Shown here one piece after another: positions 23,322 to 33,964 of a stretch of DNA of 64,000 nt (its first letter is position 1; every line of letters starts with the position of its first letter). Below the pieces are notes generated by a model. That model saw nothing but the letters and a program-made list of their open reading frames with translations, ran no database searches and was not told where the DNA came from. Source of the DNA: Lantana camara. Lineage: Eukaryota; Streptophyta; Magnoliopsida; Lamiales; Verbenaceae. Both the position numbers and the translations under genes were made by a program. The DNA lies in the NCBI GenBank assembly GCA_037501455.1, contig CM074864.1, forward strand, positions 26,158,001-26,222,000, given 5' to 3'.

Positions 23322-23341
23322 GGAATTCGAATTCGAATTCC
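23322..23341. repeat. Perfect 20-bp palindrome
   Basis: GGAATTCGAATTCGAATTCC equals its own reverse complement. Related but imperfect versions are near 10335-10352 in element A's LTR. Confidence 0.95.
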
Positions 23342-23646
23342 GATCTCATATTGGTCCCGAATGATCCGAACTCACCTAACTTAAGTTAGGTCCAAAACAC
23401 ACAAATAGGTCCAAATCCCATTTAAATCCTACTCTAACAATTAATTTAAATCCATCCAAGTTCCCTTCTCAAGTTGTCATGCAAGAATTCATATTTTACT
23501 ATTTTGGATTTTAGTCAGTTAAGTCACATTTTCAATCAAAGTTGGAATTAAACACATAAAAAGGGAATTAAATCACATAAGTGCGTAAAGTAAACTCTCT
23601 CGTGACGCATAACTGTACGATTTATCGGACGGGGCATCACAATGGG

Positions 23647-24573
23647 ACTTTAAGATGAATATTTACTACCGTGAGCTACACGGGTTAACCATGGGAGAGG
23701 AAATACCCTTTTGCTAGTTTTGGGGAGTTGGTTGTTCGTGCATCTTCAGAGTTTCATTGGTGGCTCTGAGTGTGGTTTCTATAACTGTATTGTCGACTAC
23801 ATATTGTGGTAGAAGAACCAAGAATTACCTCAGAGTATAAGTCTCTAGTGTTATCGGGATTCAACAGGAGATTTTTTTTTTTCTGTAGGCGGCCGTCCCA
23901 TGACATGAATGGGAAAGAAGATGCATGGTTTTGAGTGGGATGAGGCGGTTGAAGTGAGTTGCCTTCGGCATCGACTTTTGCTTAATCGAGGGTACTCAAG
24001 GCTGCATCGTTTACAATCGAGGTATTAAGGAAGGCTTTGGTTGTGGGTCGTTAGAGGGAGAGTGTGGCCTACGCCTTGAAGTGCAAGGTCACGAGAATAT
24101 CCCATTCTTGGTTCGAGGACTTCAAGAGTCGGTTTGGTGTAGTAGCACTAGAAAGGATATTGCAAACTTCGTGTACCAATATCTAACGTGTCATCGGTTG
24201 AAGACCGAGCATTGAGAACCGATAGGATTCTCTAACTACTTTCAAATTCTATTTGGAAGTGGGAGCAGAAGACTAAGGACTTCGTGTCTGGTTTGCTATT
24301 ACTAAAGTGATTTTGAGAGACTTGAAGGGGTGCTCGTTTAAAACGAGTTAACCTATTTTCTCTCAGTATAGTTGTTCATGAAGGTTCGTGAGCTTCGTGG
24401 CTTGGAAGAGAAGATCCTTGGAGAATAAAGACTTCAATTAAGTCTTGTGGTAGGATTTAAAATCCGAGAAGCCACTTGAAGACCGGTCAGAGTAGAGCAA
24501 CGAAAGTTGGAGTTGAACTTCGTTCTAGGTTCGATCAAGACCCTGCTTTAGGACCTGAGGACAGGTCCTTTTT
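23647..24573 (+). pseudogene. pol: Pol relic of base element E (RT to integrase C-terminus)
   Basis: After the second ATGGG the frame continues the RT motif DGTLRM.IYYREL (compare [13 protein letters not shown]). Later matches are scattered: an RNase H-like GFGCGS near 24030, the integrase zinc site RKDIANFV.QYLTCH (about 24150-24190), and the C-terminal part with FKIREAT and the chromodomain-like end before 24540. Large internal deletions have shortened it to under 1 kb where A has about 2.7 kb. It is beyond any coding use. Confidence 0.8.
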
Positions 24574-24587
24574 GAAGGAGAGTCGTT
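24574..24587 (+). other. Probable polypurine tract of element E
   Basis: The purine-rich GAAGGAGAG stretch lies just before a TGTTATGG start at 24588. It is weaker than the tracts of the younger elements, as expected for an old copy. Confidence 0.5.
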
Positions 24588-25955
24588 TGTTATGGTTTTT
24601 AAAACCGTTTTATTTGTTAGGGACTTAAGGGCCTAACTCGTTTTAGCGCGCCTTGGGTTCCGGAAGGCATAACTCGAGAGAGAATTAGGATTCAAATTCT
24701 GGAAGTGAAGACGGACTCATAACGAAGAATGGAAGCTAGAGAAGTTGGTCTCACTTTTTTCTAAGCCCGTTTGATTGTCCGAATTTCGCCCGTAACGAGC
24801 CTCTCGTGCAGATCTGCCACCCTTCACTAAAATAGCCATATCTCCCTCAATACTTGACCAAATTAACTCATTCTTGAGCCTATGTAACCCTAACTTAACC
24901 CTATTTAATACTAACTAAGGCTCATTTCATAATCAGCTCAAGAAAGAGGTGATGGAAGGGGAAAATCGAGACCAAGGAAGAGAAGGAAAATGGGACTCCA
25001 GTCACTATTCACTCTTGCGCATTTCTTGCTCGTTCGTCCTCCGAATCAACTCAAATTCAAAAGGTAAGTTCAGAATTTGAACCTCCATCTTCTTATCTTT
25101 CTTTTAAGTCTGATTTTTTCCATTTTCTTCCATTCTTGAGCATGATATGTTTATGAACATGAATAGTTAGGTCTTAATCTCATTTCTTGAATTCATGGCC
25201 ATAATTTCAGTTTTCTTGAAGGTTGATGCATGAAATATGATCACTTTAACCTCCTTTATGCATTCCTAAACTTGAATTTGAATTTCATGTTGAATACATG
25301 GATCCACCATTGGAGAACTTGGAGATATTTGAAGCTTTATGACTGAAATTTTTTTGCTTGCTCCTGTCGTGTACTTGTATGTTGTTTTGTGGGTGTTTTG
25401 CTACGTTTTAGTTGTTGTTTTGCTGCCTTTTTCCTCCCTTGGTGCTGCTGCATTACTGATCTTGGTGGAGCAGGGGAAGGAGAGCAGCCATGGCTGCTCT
25501 TGGTTTGGAGTTGCAGGGCGAGGTACCGTCCGTTACCTTTTTGGGGAGGGGAGGGAGTAACGCCCGTTACTCCCTCCAGGCTGAGTTGTTGTTGCTATTA
25601 ACGGGGGTCACTCCCATTTTTCTTGGGAGTGTTAACCCCCGTTCCTTGTGTGTGTCCGTATGTTTATTGTTTTTGTGAGGTTTGTGTGTGTGTATTTAAT
25701 TGTGTATTTGTGTATATGTGTACATGTAATTATATTTTGTGCAAGTGTGTACGTGTATGTATATATATTTTTTATTAAGTGTTATATATGTAATATAATG
25801 CATGTTATATGTTATGTTTTAAATATGGAATTTTTTTGTTAATTTTATATATGTTAGGATCCTAGATAATTTGGTCTCACGTGCATGACTTCCGTGCTTC
25901 ATTTCCTGCTTTTTAACGCCTGCTTTTTAATTGTTTATGACTTAGATGTTATATT
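24588..25955 (+). mobile_element. 3' LTR of base element E, left part
   Basis: It follows the end of the pol relic and probably starts TGTTATGG at 24588. It shares the order of blocks seen in the B, H and G LTRs: ttgggttccgg near the start, a leader ending in CAAAAGGTAAG, a CTG/TGC-rich stretch, GC-rich hairpins (25521-25643), then TG- and TA-rich sequence. It is cut at 25955 by the copia LTR. The homologous continuation is seen at 6388-6756 in the other E LTR. Confidence 0.75.
25521..25643 (+). repeat. GC-rich hairpin cluster in E LTR
   Basis: 25521-25538 has arms AGGTAC and TTACCT around CGTCCG. 25550-25577 has perfect 11-base arms GGAGGGAGTAA and TTACTCCCTCC around CGCCCG. 25600-25643 is a larger inverted repeat with AACGGGGGT at one end, AACCCCCGTT at the other, and an inner pair CACTCCCA and TGGGAGTG. 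Confidence 0.9.
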
Positions 25956-26526
25956 TGCTGGTACAGGGACCCGAAATGGTACTATTCTGGGACCGTACTT
26001 TAAATTTTTTTTCCTAATATATAGGTATCAAAATATTTCAAAAATATTTAAATACAAATAGCGGAAGACTAGCCGGATCTACTTAAGTATATACATGCAA
26101 TTGATAATAAACTTTTAAATCACAAGGTCGATAAATAAAGCATGCAATTAACACTTAAGAGCATCTAATTTACAAAGCAGACAAATAGAGCATGCAATTA
26201 ACACTTAAGAGCACCTAATTTATAATGCCTAAACAAAATATAATATAAAACAAATACCTTTCACCAAAGATGACTACTGCCTCTGAATTCACCTCCCGAG
26301 AACCCGATACACGATCACTCCTTGTGAAACTAGCAGAGCTTCCCTGCAATAACCACAAAGAAACCCTCCGAGTGTGGGCTCTGAAAGTATTTCTCTAAAT
26401 ACTTAGAGAAAATAAAAATTTAAACTAGAATACCCTTTTCAGGGTTTAATCTCCCGAAATTAAGTGTTTTGTATGTTAAATATATAAACACCTAATTAAA
26501 ATTAATTCCAAAATAATAAGGAATTA
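25956..26526 (-). mobile_element. Copia 3' LTR, end segment
   Basis: Minus-strand LTR end (…TGTACCAGCA at 25956). The remainder of this LTR is at 37407-38860, after element B and its duplicated AATTA. Combined LTR length is about 2.0 kb. The target in E's LTR is marked by ATATT at 25951-25955; its partner should lie beyond the window's right end. No coding content. Confidence 0.8.
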
Positions 26527-26997
26527 TGTAACGCCCCGGTTTTTCATTTGTACTAATATGTCGTATGTGTTTGTAAATTGCGCAAATTAAATATTTAATT
26601 ATGTGATTAATTATTCATAAATGTTTTAAATATTTAATTTTAATATAAATTGTTAATAGTTTATTTTATTTTATTTTATAATTTTATTTCGTTAATTAAT
26701 TTATTTAACTTGATAATTGAGAATTAACGTTAATTAATCATGTTTTAATTAAGCTAATTAATTAAATTATTATAAACTCTTTGAATTTCATTAAAATTTG
26801 TTTATTTAATTTGAATGTTACGAAATTGTTAGGGTTGCGAATGAGTGTTTTAATCGTGCGTCGTTCTTATATGATTTGATATCGAAAATTCACGAAAATT
26901 TAGTATGTTGTAGATATATGTGTCGTGTATGTGTAAGTATATTCGTTTCATGTTTTCGGATTCGTTTGATTGTGTTTTAAATTTATTTGGTATAATT

Positions 26998-27043
26998 GGA
27001 ACCAAACCGGGGGCTAACGAGCACTTAGCGCACCCTTGGTTCC
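26998..27043 (+). repeat. Conserved two-tier stem-loop in B 5' LTR
   Basis: Outer arms GGAACCAA (26998-27005) and TTGGTTCC (27036-27043). Inner arms GCTAA (27013-27017) and TTAGC (27025-27029) around CGAGCAC. The same arms recur in the B 3' LTR, H and G. Confidence 0.88.
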
Positions 27044-27064
27044 GTATGTGATATCTTGAGCTAG

Positions 27065-27084
27065 GGAACTCGGAATCGAGTTCC
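27065..27084 (+). repeat. Second conserved hairpin in B 5' LTR
   Basis: Arms GGAACTCG and CGAGTTCC around GAAT, perfect over eight base pairs. H has the same arms around GAGT at 40140-40159. G has a decayed version near 56045-56069. Confidence 0.85.
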
Positions 27085-28087
27085 GTCAACTCCGTTGAAC
27101 TCGTAACGAAAATTTAGGTTCAATAAACTTAGCCTCATATTTTTCTAAGACCATTTGAACCTCCGAAATCCAACCGAAACATGCAACGGACGCCAAAACT
27201 GCCATAGCTCAACAAAATGGCCATATCTCCCACAAACCTTGACCAAACTAACCATGGTTTGATTTATTGGAACCCTAACTCAACCCTCTATCAGACTTAA
27301 TTAATCCCAAACCGCGATAACCCTCATTCCTTGGAGAAAATTCAGCCAAAACCTTCTGCTTCCAGTCATTCCCGTAACTCATGCCAACCTTGGAGATTCA
27401 AGTTCAAATCTCTTCCAAACTTCATCCAATCAACAAGGTGAGTTTAGGGTTGTGATATACATTCAATATGTGTCATTTTAAGCTATGCATCCCCAATTTT
27501 AAGCTTGTATGCATGGAGATTTGAAGGCATGAGTGATTAGTAGGTTTTAGCTTTAATTCTTGAATCCATGCTATGTGTTCGATTCTATGAGATTTGAGGC
27601 ATGAAACATGATCAGTTTAGCTTCTTGTATACCTGATTGTACTTGAATTTGATTGATGTATAAGTATATGAATGTCATCATGTTTGGAGCTTGGAATCGG
27701 GACTGAAAATATGAGATTTTGGGACTGAATCTTTATCCCTCACGTTGTGCTGCTGCTACTGTGTTTTGGGAGTAAACTTGCTGTCAAATGTTGCTTCTCT
27801 TTGCCTTGTTCGTTGCTTGTTTGATGGTTGATGTATGCCTGAGGTAGTTGCTCAGTTTTATGGTGTTTTGCCTCTGTTTTTGGACTTGAATTGTGGCTGT
27901 CAACTGCTGCTACTCCTTTGCTTAGTGGCTGTCATTGCTGCGTTGCTGCTATGTGTTATTGTTGCCTTGAATGCCTACTTTGTTGCTGTTGTGTTGTGTT
28001 GCATTGTTGTCTACTGCTGTTGTATGTTTGAGAAGGAGAAACAGGGGATTGCTTTGTTCGAACTGCTGCTGCGCGTCTGTAATCCAG

Positions 28088-28133
28088 CTCCCCGACCGGG
28101 GAGATTTTATACTTGAAATTACCCGTCCGGGTA
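28088..28133 (+). repeat. GC-rich hairpin cluster in B 5' LTR
   Basis: 28088-28103 has arms CTCCC and GGGAG around CGACCG. 28120-28133 has arms TACC and GGTA around CGTCCG. Both lie in a CTGCTG-rich stretch. Confidence 0.82.
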
Positions 28134-28238
28134 CTTCTTGTACAGAGACTCTACTGTCTGCTGCTGCATCTCATTCCTTTTCCCCTTTTATTTATTAAGT
28201 GTTTAATCGATTTCCTATTTCATAACTAATTGCATGGT

Positions 28239-28260
28239 TATATATATATATATATATATA
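28239..28260 (+). repeat. (TA)n microsatellite
   Basis: Uninterrupted TA run at the start of a TA- and ATGC-rich stretch that continues to about 28510. Confidence 0.9.
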
Positions 28261-30474
28261 CTCTAATGTATGTAGTAACCTGTATATGCATGCATGTTTT
28301 GTATTTATTAGTGCTTGCATGCATATATTAAGTATAATCTAAATGTAAATGCATGCATGTGCTATATTATATATATATGTATGTATGTGTTCACGTATAT
28401 ATATATATATATATTATTTAATGTTATTAATATATATGCATGCATGTGCACATAAATATATAAATATAAGGTATTTACATATATTATATATATGTTTATT
28501 ATATATTAAATATTATTCGATTTAATTAATTTTGGAAATTAATTTGTCACGTATTTCATGTTCTTATCTATTTTCCAATCTTGAATTGAATGTAATTATT
28601 TGACTACTCTATAATTATAAACGTGATGTAGTACGTGTTATGGTTGTTATATTAAATTCATGAATTGATTTGGTAGGAAATGTGAAAATTATGACTTGAA
28701 TTGCTATGACGTGGCTTGAATGCTTCTATATGAAACGTTAAGTACCTTCTTGTATTCTTTTGATGTCTTAAGTGATGCTCTTTACCTTTTTATTTATTAT
28801 ATTCAATGTAAACATGTTGAAAGGTATAATGTGACTATGGTTCCAAGATTTTTGTTAGATATTGTTATGAATTACGAAAGATATGAAAAGATTGAACTTG
28901 AATAAATATGAACATTTATAATATCAAATGATGGCTCGTCTATATGATTTAAAGACGTTAATAGTGCACATGAACATGTTCATTACATAATATTATTTCT
29001 TATGCACTTATATCATGTTCATTGCATGCCGTGCGTCATATTTGGTTCATTTAGAGTCTTGAGTCTCATGAACACTTTACGTTATCTTTTGTACAGTTTA
29101 TCTCCAGGGTGGAGAGATCTTCATCTTGTAAGCACTCGGTAACTCGTATCCTTGTATCGTCATGTTTCAGGTGAGGGTGTTTTCGTTTTAGTTACGTATT
29201 AAACCCTACAACCGTATGTGACAAGCTTTGGCCAAAAACCTAATATAGTTATATATATGGTTTTCAAATGAAATGTATCGAGTAAATATTGACCGAGTAA
29301 ACCCTTTTTCAAATGAATTATGTTTATGTATGATATGTTTCACATGAATTGATATGTTTTGGCGAGACATGATTATGATTGCACGGGCCCAGGGACTTAG
29401 TACATGTGGCTATCCGGGGAGGCATGGGCCGACGGTGATCCCATGTGCTAGTTCCACTATGTTACGGCGAAACGGACCTCGTCAAGGAGTTTTTGACGGG
29501 AAAACGCTAACCGGGCTTTGAGGCCTCATGAACCTCATAGCCATAATGATATGTTTAGGTGGTCGGCCCTTGCAAACCCGTCCACCGCCGGAGGAAGAAG
29601 GTTGGAACTTGTTTTATAAATATGATTATGTTATGTTATGATTGTTATACACCGTGCGGGAAGGCTGGGACACGTATTGCCCAAACGAATATGTTTTATG
29701 ATATATGATCTGCATGTATTATGATATATTGCATGATCACCTATTTAAAGTATTAATGATATGTGTCGTACACAGTCGGAGTTTGGTTGGAGATGATGCA
29801 CGCTCACTCGCCGAGCCTATATGTTTATGCCTGATATATGAACGTAATGAATTAATATGATTAATCATAAAATCCGAGTATGGCTTGGTCATTCGCTTGC
29901 TCTTTTGGGAACTAATTTTAAATAAAACCTTGCTCGGGATTTATGACTTGCATGTGCATGTTTTATATATATGTATATCGCTCCTGCTCACTCAGTCTTC
30001 TAGAGACTGACCCTCTCCCACCCTAATCTTTCAGTGAGCAGGTTTGGCTTTGGAGTCTTGAGCTAGGCGGAGTGTGTGGAGTCTTTGAGTTGGTCATGTT
30101 GTTTAGAAGAGTCTCTGCACTCACATTTGTACTTAAATCCCGCATGATTCGATTCTGTATTATTATGAAGTTGAATCCTTATATATTTGCTATTGAATTG
30201 CTTTTGTTGGGCTTTGATTATGAGTTTAAAAGAGGCCTGAAGAGCCCAAGTTTGCTTATGGTTTGTGTGTTTGAATTTTAGTTTTCCGATGCATTATATT
30301 TTGTTGATTGGTTGTTGTTGCAGGGTCTAAGTTCCGCCTAGCTTAGGAAGATTTTTCTTTTTGTCTCTCGTTCTCTATGGTTTGATACGGGTGCGGATTT
30401 ACCATTTCGTTACTCGTGTTGAGCCATAGTGTGGGGGATGTGGTGCCTCACGTGCGGGGTGCTACATCCTTAAG

Positions 30475-30486
30475 TGGTGTCAGAGC
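30475..30486 (+). other. Primer-binding site of element B
   Basis: TGGTGTCAGAGC lies eight bases after the LTR end. It differs by one base from TGGTATCAGAGC used by A, D and G, and probably still pairs with initiator Met tRNA. Confidence 0.85.
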
Positions 30487-33200
30487 CCGATTGCAAAACC
30501 GGTGTTCTCGAGTCGGGTTTGAGTCAGTTGAGGTCGTACGGCTTAGGAACTATATGACAATGTGTGCATTGCATCGATCTTGAATATGAATTGCTTTCCG
30601 TTTTGAATTTTACTGACTTATATGTTGTATTCCTGCATTGGATCAATGCTTTTAGTGTCAAATACGTGTCATGAGCATACACTAATCGCATGCATATATC
30701 CTTGAAATAAGTTATGAATTACAGGTTATGAAGATACTATCAAACCACGGCCAAGTATCCCGCTAACAACGCCCTAGTGCAAGTTCCTTTTGAGGTATAG
30801 AAGATAAGAATGATGCACCGGGGATGAATATAGAGAATTCTAGATGCGTGGCTTTCATAGAAGAAGTTGGAATTAAGGGCTAGGAGTTGAAATGGAAGTC
30901 CGCTTGGGAGATGCAAGGGTAGAGAGAAACATCTGACGAAGTAAGAGTTGTTCGGGAAATATTTACGACTCCGAAGATTTGTATATGAAGTTCTCCTACA
31001 TAGGATGCTACAATTGGATTTTTACGGGAGCATTCAACTTACGGAACGGAGTGAGTGAACCTTGAGGGTGAATTGGGGAAATATGGAGCAACGAATGGAA
31101 ACAGTAATGAAAGGCAAAAGCATTTTGGAAGGAAAACATACGCGTAAGTGGGAGCAATTGGAAAGTAAGTTCTATTCCCAATCTAAACTCATAAAGGATA
31201 AACAAAGCGATCTTGATCAGGGTGATGACTCGAAGTAGGATTCGGAAATACCATCGGGGTAATTCTATAAGTGAGTTGGGCATTAATGAAGGGCGATTCC
31301 GGGGAGAAGTTTGGATGCTAATTTCGTGGATGCAGAGGAAGTTAGGGATTACGAAATTGCAATCTCGAACCATGGGAGGTACAAATTGATGCACAAGGAT
31401 TCTTGGAAATCTTGAAGACCGTGGGAAAGACGAAGCATGATCAGCAAGCCAAAGTAACCTCGTGATTGGAGGAACGAGGAAAAGCTACCTAGCTAACAAC
31501 TTACCACATTGGTGACAGGTTCCAAAACATTCGTAGCACGTGCATCATACTTCGCATCAGTTATTTATTCTTCTTTACGTATGCCGCGCGTGTATTTCTA
31601 ATTGATTTCGTTGCTCTAATGTGTTGTATATTTAATTGTCATAAGTGTGCCGCATGCATCGTCATTTTAACCCGACATGCATTCTAGTGTTTAATTGATA
31701 GGAAATTCTTTCATCTCACTTATCAAGTATCACTTCAAACGACTCACATCTGAGTTATAAGGAAGATGACTTTGGAGAAATAAAGACTTTCACGTAAGAG
31801 ACAGATTGATAGAAACGGGAATTAGAAAGCAAAGTGAGACTGGAGTTGGTTTCCGGATTTTCGAATCGGACAAGAATAGTAAAGGAGTTTCGGCCATCAA
31901 GTGAATTAGAAGGGGAGTTAAAAAGGCAAAACGTTGGGGTTGCCATCTTGATTAAAATCTTCCCTAATGGAAATTAATCATCAAGAATTTCGATAAAAGA
32001 AGGATTGATAGAATTTGACATGTAAGGGCAGAAAATATAAGGGGGAGAGCAGGACCAAGAGGAAAATTGAAACTCGAGGTCGGGGTCGAAGAAATAATTA
32101 ATAAAGATAACGGAAATGCGATTAGGAAGATCCGGGAATTTTATGGTGGTGAGCGGAGATGAATAAGACTACTCTAAAGATTAACCATTAAGATGAGAGC
32201 TAAATCACTAAATTCGGATTGAAGAATTTCACGGGGAATAGAGAAGATAGCTCGTTAAACCGTTCTAAGTATGTAAGTTGATTTGAAGATGAAGGAGTTA
32301 TGAAGGAGAGAGAAACTCCTAAGCTATGATGCCAAGAGAGAATTGATTCGAAGTTATCATAGAAAGGGATGCTGTCAATAAAGTTGGTACAAAGAGTTGG
32401 AAAGAGATTTTCGAAGCGACAAACCGGCAAGGATAAACATTTAGAAGATTTAAATCAAACTTCAAGAATCACCATGAACAGCCTTTCTCCGATTAGAGAA
32501 TTGTAGGGGCCAAATACCAAATTTCACCTTAGAGGTTTAAAGAGAGTAAGGAGGGTAAATTGAACGAAAGACAGGAGGAGATTTGGGTAATATATATTAT
32601 GGTCGAGAATAAAATTTTAAGGACGCCAAGGGTAGTTATCTTCAATGGTATGTTAGGTTTTGATATGAGAAAAAGGAAATAAATATGGATATGATTTCGG
32701 GACTGTTGGATTAAGGGTAGTCGGGGAGGTCAAGCTCGACTAAGTAAAAAGAGTTGATTGGTCGAATGAAGATTATGGGAAATGATGAAAGATCGAAGAA
32801 GATTGGAAGCAGCACAAGTCAGAAGAGAATAAAGGATAAAATCCTTAGAAGATCTATCAATTACTTTACCGGGGTACCCTGAAGAGTTTAAAACAAGACA
32901 AGTACTGCACTCACTCTCGGGACAGATCATGCGTTGAGCCATATAACTCATAGCTCTACATTTCGCAACTACGGTGAACGGTACTTGTAGCATCCACGAT
33001 ACATGCATCCATGCAATTTAACTTAAATGAATTTTATGTTAGGTGCTTTGATTCCTTATCATGTTAACTGACTTGGAGTAATTGATAATCAACTTGGATG
33101 ATATCTATTACCTGGTTTGGGTGTCTTACGTGACTTTGATTATTGTTTTGCGTTGTGTTGCTCGGGAGTATTGGAGACTTCCTTGCTTTGTTGTTATTGG
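30487..33200 (+). other. Noncoding interior of element B
   Basis: No gag, protease, RT or integrase similarity is seen on either strand. The plus strand is purine-rich with dense stops in every frame (30740-31500, 31750-32950), split by AT-rich spacers at about 31550-31740 and 32990-33080. The first spacer ends in TTTAATTGATAGGAAA, which resembles GTTTGTTTGATAGGA in the interior of D on its minus strand. A CAGGTTATGAAG at 30722-30733 stands where CAGGATGCC opens gag in the coding relatives. The longest minus-strand frames (31008-31394 and others) match nothing I know. Confidence 0.7.
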
Positions 33201-33404
33201 TAAGAGACGGGGATTCTCTTATGTTGTTCGAGAGACGGGGTTCTCTCATTGCTGCTTGAGAGACGGGGTTCTCTCATTGTTGTTGGAGAGACGGGGTTCT
33301 CTCATTGTTGTTCGAGAGACGGGGCTCTCTCATTGTTGTTCGAGAGACGGGGCTCTCTCCTTGTTGCTTGCGAGAGACGGGGAATCTCTCATTGTTTGTT
33401 TGGG
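33201..33404 (+). repeat. Seven-copy 28-bp minisatellite in B interior
   Basis: Units start at 33201, 33231, 33259, 33287, 33315, 33343 and 33373. Each is built on AGAGACGGGG followed by TTCTCTCATTG or a variant, then TTGTTCG. Unit length is 28 to 32. Within a unit GAGA and TCTC can pair around the ACGGGG run. The array ends about 30 bases before the polypurine tract. Confidence 0.95.
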
Positions 33405-33434
33405 CGAATAGTGAATCCGAGGACGGACTCTTTT

Positions 33435-33447
33435 AAGGGGGAGAGGT
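33435..33447 (+). other. Polypurine tract of element B
   Basis: AAGGGGGAGAGGT directly before the 3' LTR at 33448. G has the same type of tract on the minus strand at 56801-56813. Confidence 0.92.
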
Positions 33448-33918
33448 TGTAACGCCCCGGTTTTTCATTTGTACTAATATGCCGTATGTGTTTGTAAATT
33501 GCGCAAATTAAATTATTTAATTATGTGATTAATTGTTTATAAATATTTTAAATATTTAATTTTAACATAAATTGTTATTAGTTTATTTTATTTTATTTTA
33601 TAATTTTATTTCGTTAATTAATTTATTTAACTTGATAATTGAGAATTAATATTAATTAATCATGTTTTAATTAAGCTAATTAATTAAATTATTATAAAAT
33701 CGTTGACTTTCATTTAAATTTGTTTATTTAATTTGAATGTTATGAAATTGTTACGGTTGCGCATGAGTGTTTTAATCGTGCGTCGTTCTTATATGATTTG
33801 ATATCGAAAATTCACGAAAATTTAGTATGTTGTAGATATATGTGTCGTGTATGTGTACGTATGTTCTTCCATGTTTTCGGATTCGTTTGATTGTGTTTTA
33901 AATTTATTTGGTATAATT

Positions 33919-33964
33919 GGAACCAAACCAGGGGCTAACGAGCACTTAGCGCACCCTTGGTTCC
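33919..33964 (+). repeat. Conserved two-tier stem-loop in B 3' LTR
   Basis: GGAACCAA and TTGGTTCC outside, GCTAA and TTAGC inside, as in the 5' LTR. Confidence 0.85.

Larger units (their letters stand above)
20663..23641 (-). mobile_element. Solo A-family LTR
   Basis: On the minus strand it starts TGTGATGCCCCGTCC (23641) and ends GGGGTGCGACA (20663); length 2979 bases. No primer-binding site or polypurine tract adjoins it, and both flanks continue the same pol relic, so the interior was lost by recombination between the two LTRs of an inserted element. It keeps all A-family blocks: paired repeats (20881-20985), hairpin cluster (22305-22495) and a perfect GAATTC palindrome (23322-23341). Confidence 0.95.
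20658..23646. repeat. Target-site duplication ATGGG flanking solo LTR
   Basis: ATGGG occurs at 20658-20662 and 23642-23646, immediately outside the LTR ends. Five bases is the usual size for Ty3/gypsy integration. Confidence 0.93.
26527..30466 (+). mobile_element. 5' LTR of element B
   Basis: It starts TGTAACGCCCCGG and ends GGGGTGCTACA. Blocks in order: AT-rich start; two-tier stem-loop (26998-27043); second stem (27065-27084); CTG-rich stretch with two hairpins (28088-28133); TA-rich stretch (28239-28500); ACCCTACAACCGTATGTGAC block (29206-29225); gggaggcatgggccgacgg block (29420-29445); and an end block with cctagcttaggaag. The open frames here (for example 27835-28116) recur in the 3' LTR but are only the CTG/TTG-rich stretch read through. 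Confidence 0.93.

Noticed and set aside
27835..28116. Open frame rich in Leu, Val and Cys, repeated at 34755-34952, looking like a membrane protein
   Set aside because: It is the CTG/TTG-rich part of the B LTR read through; the second copy is broken and H has no equivalent frame.
31008..31394. 128-codon minus-strand frame in B's interior
   Set aside because: Antisense to the element, matches nothing I recognise, and the interior is otherwise noncoding.
33201..33404. Possible CRISPR-like array
   Set aside because: Repeats abut with no unique spacers, and the setting is a plant retrotransposon.
33082..33411. Open frame with a repeated peptide
   Set aside because: It is only the 28-base minisatellite translated; 28 is not a multiple of three and the frame lasts by chance.
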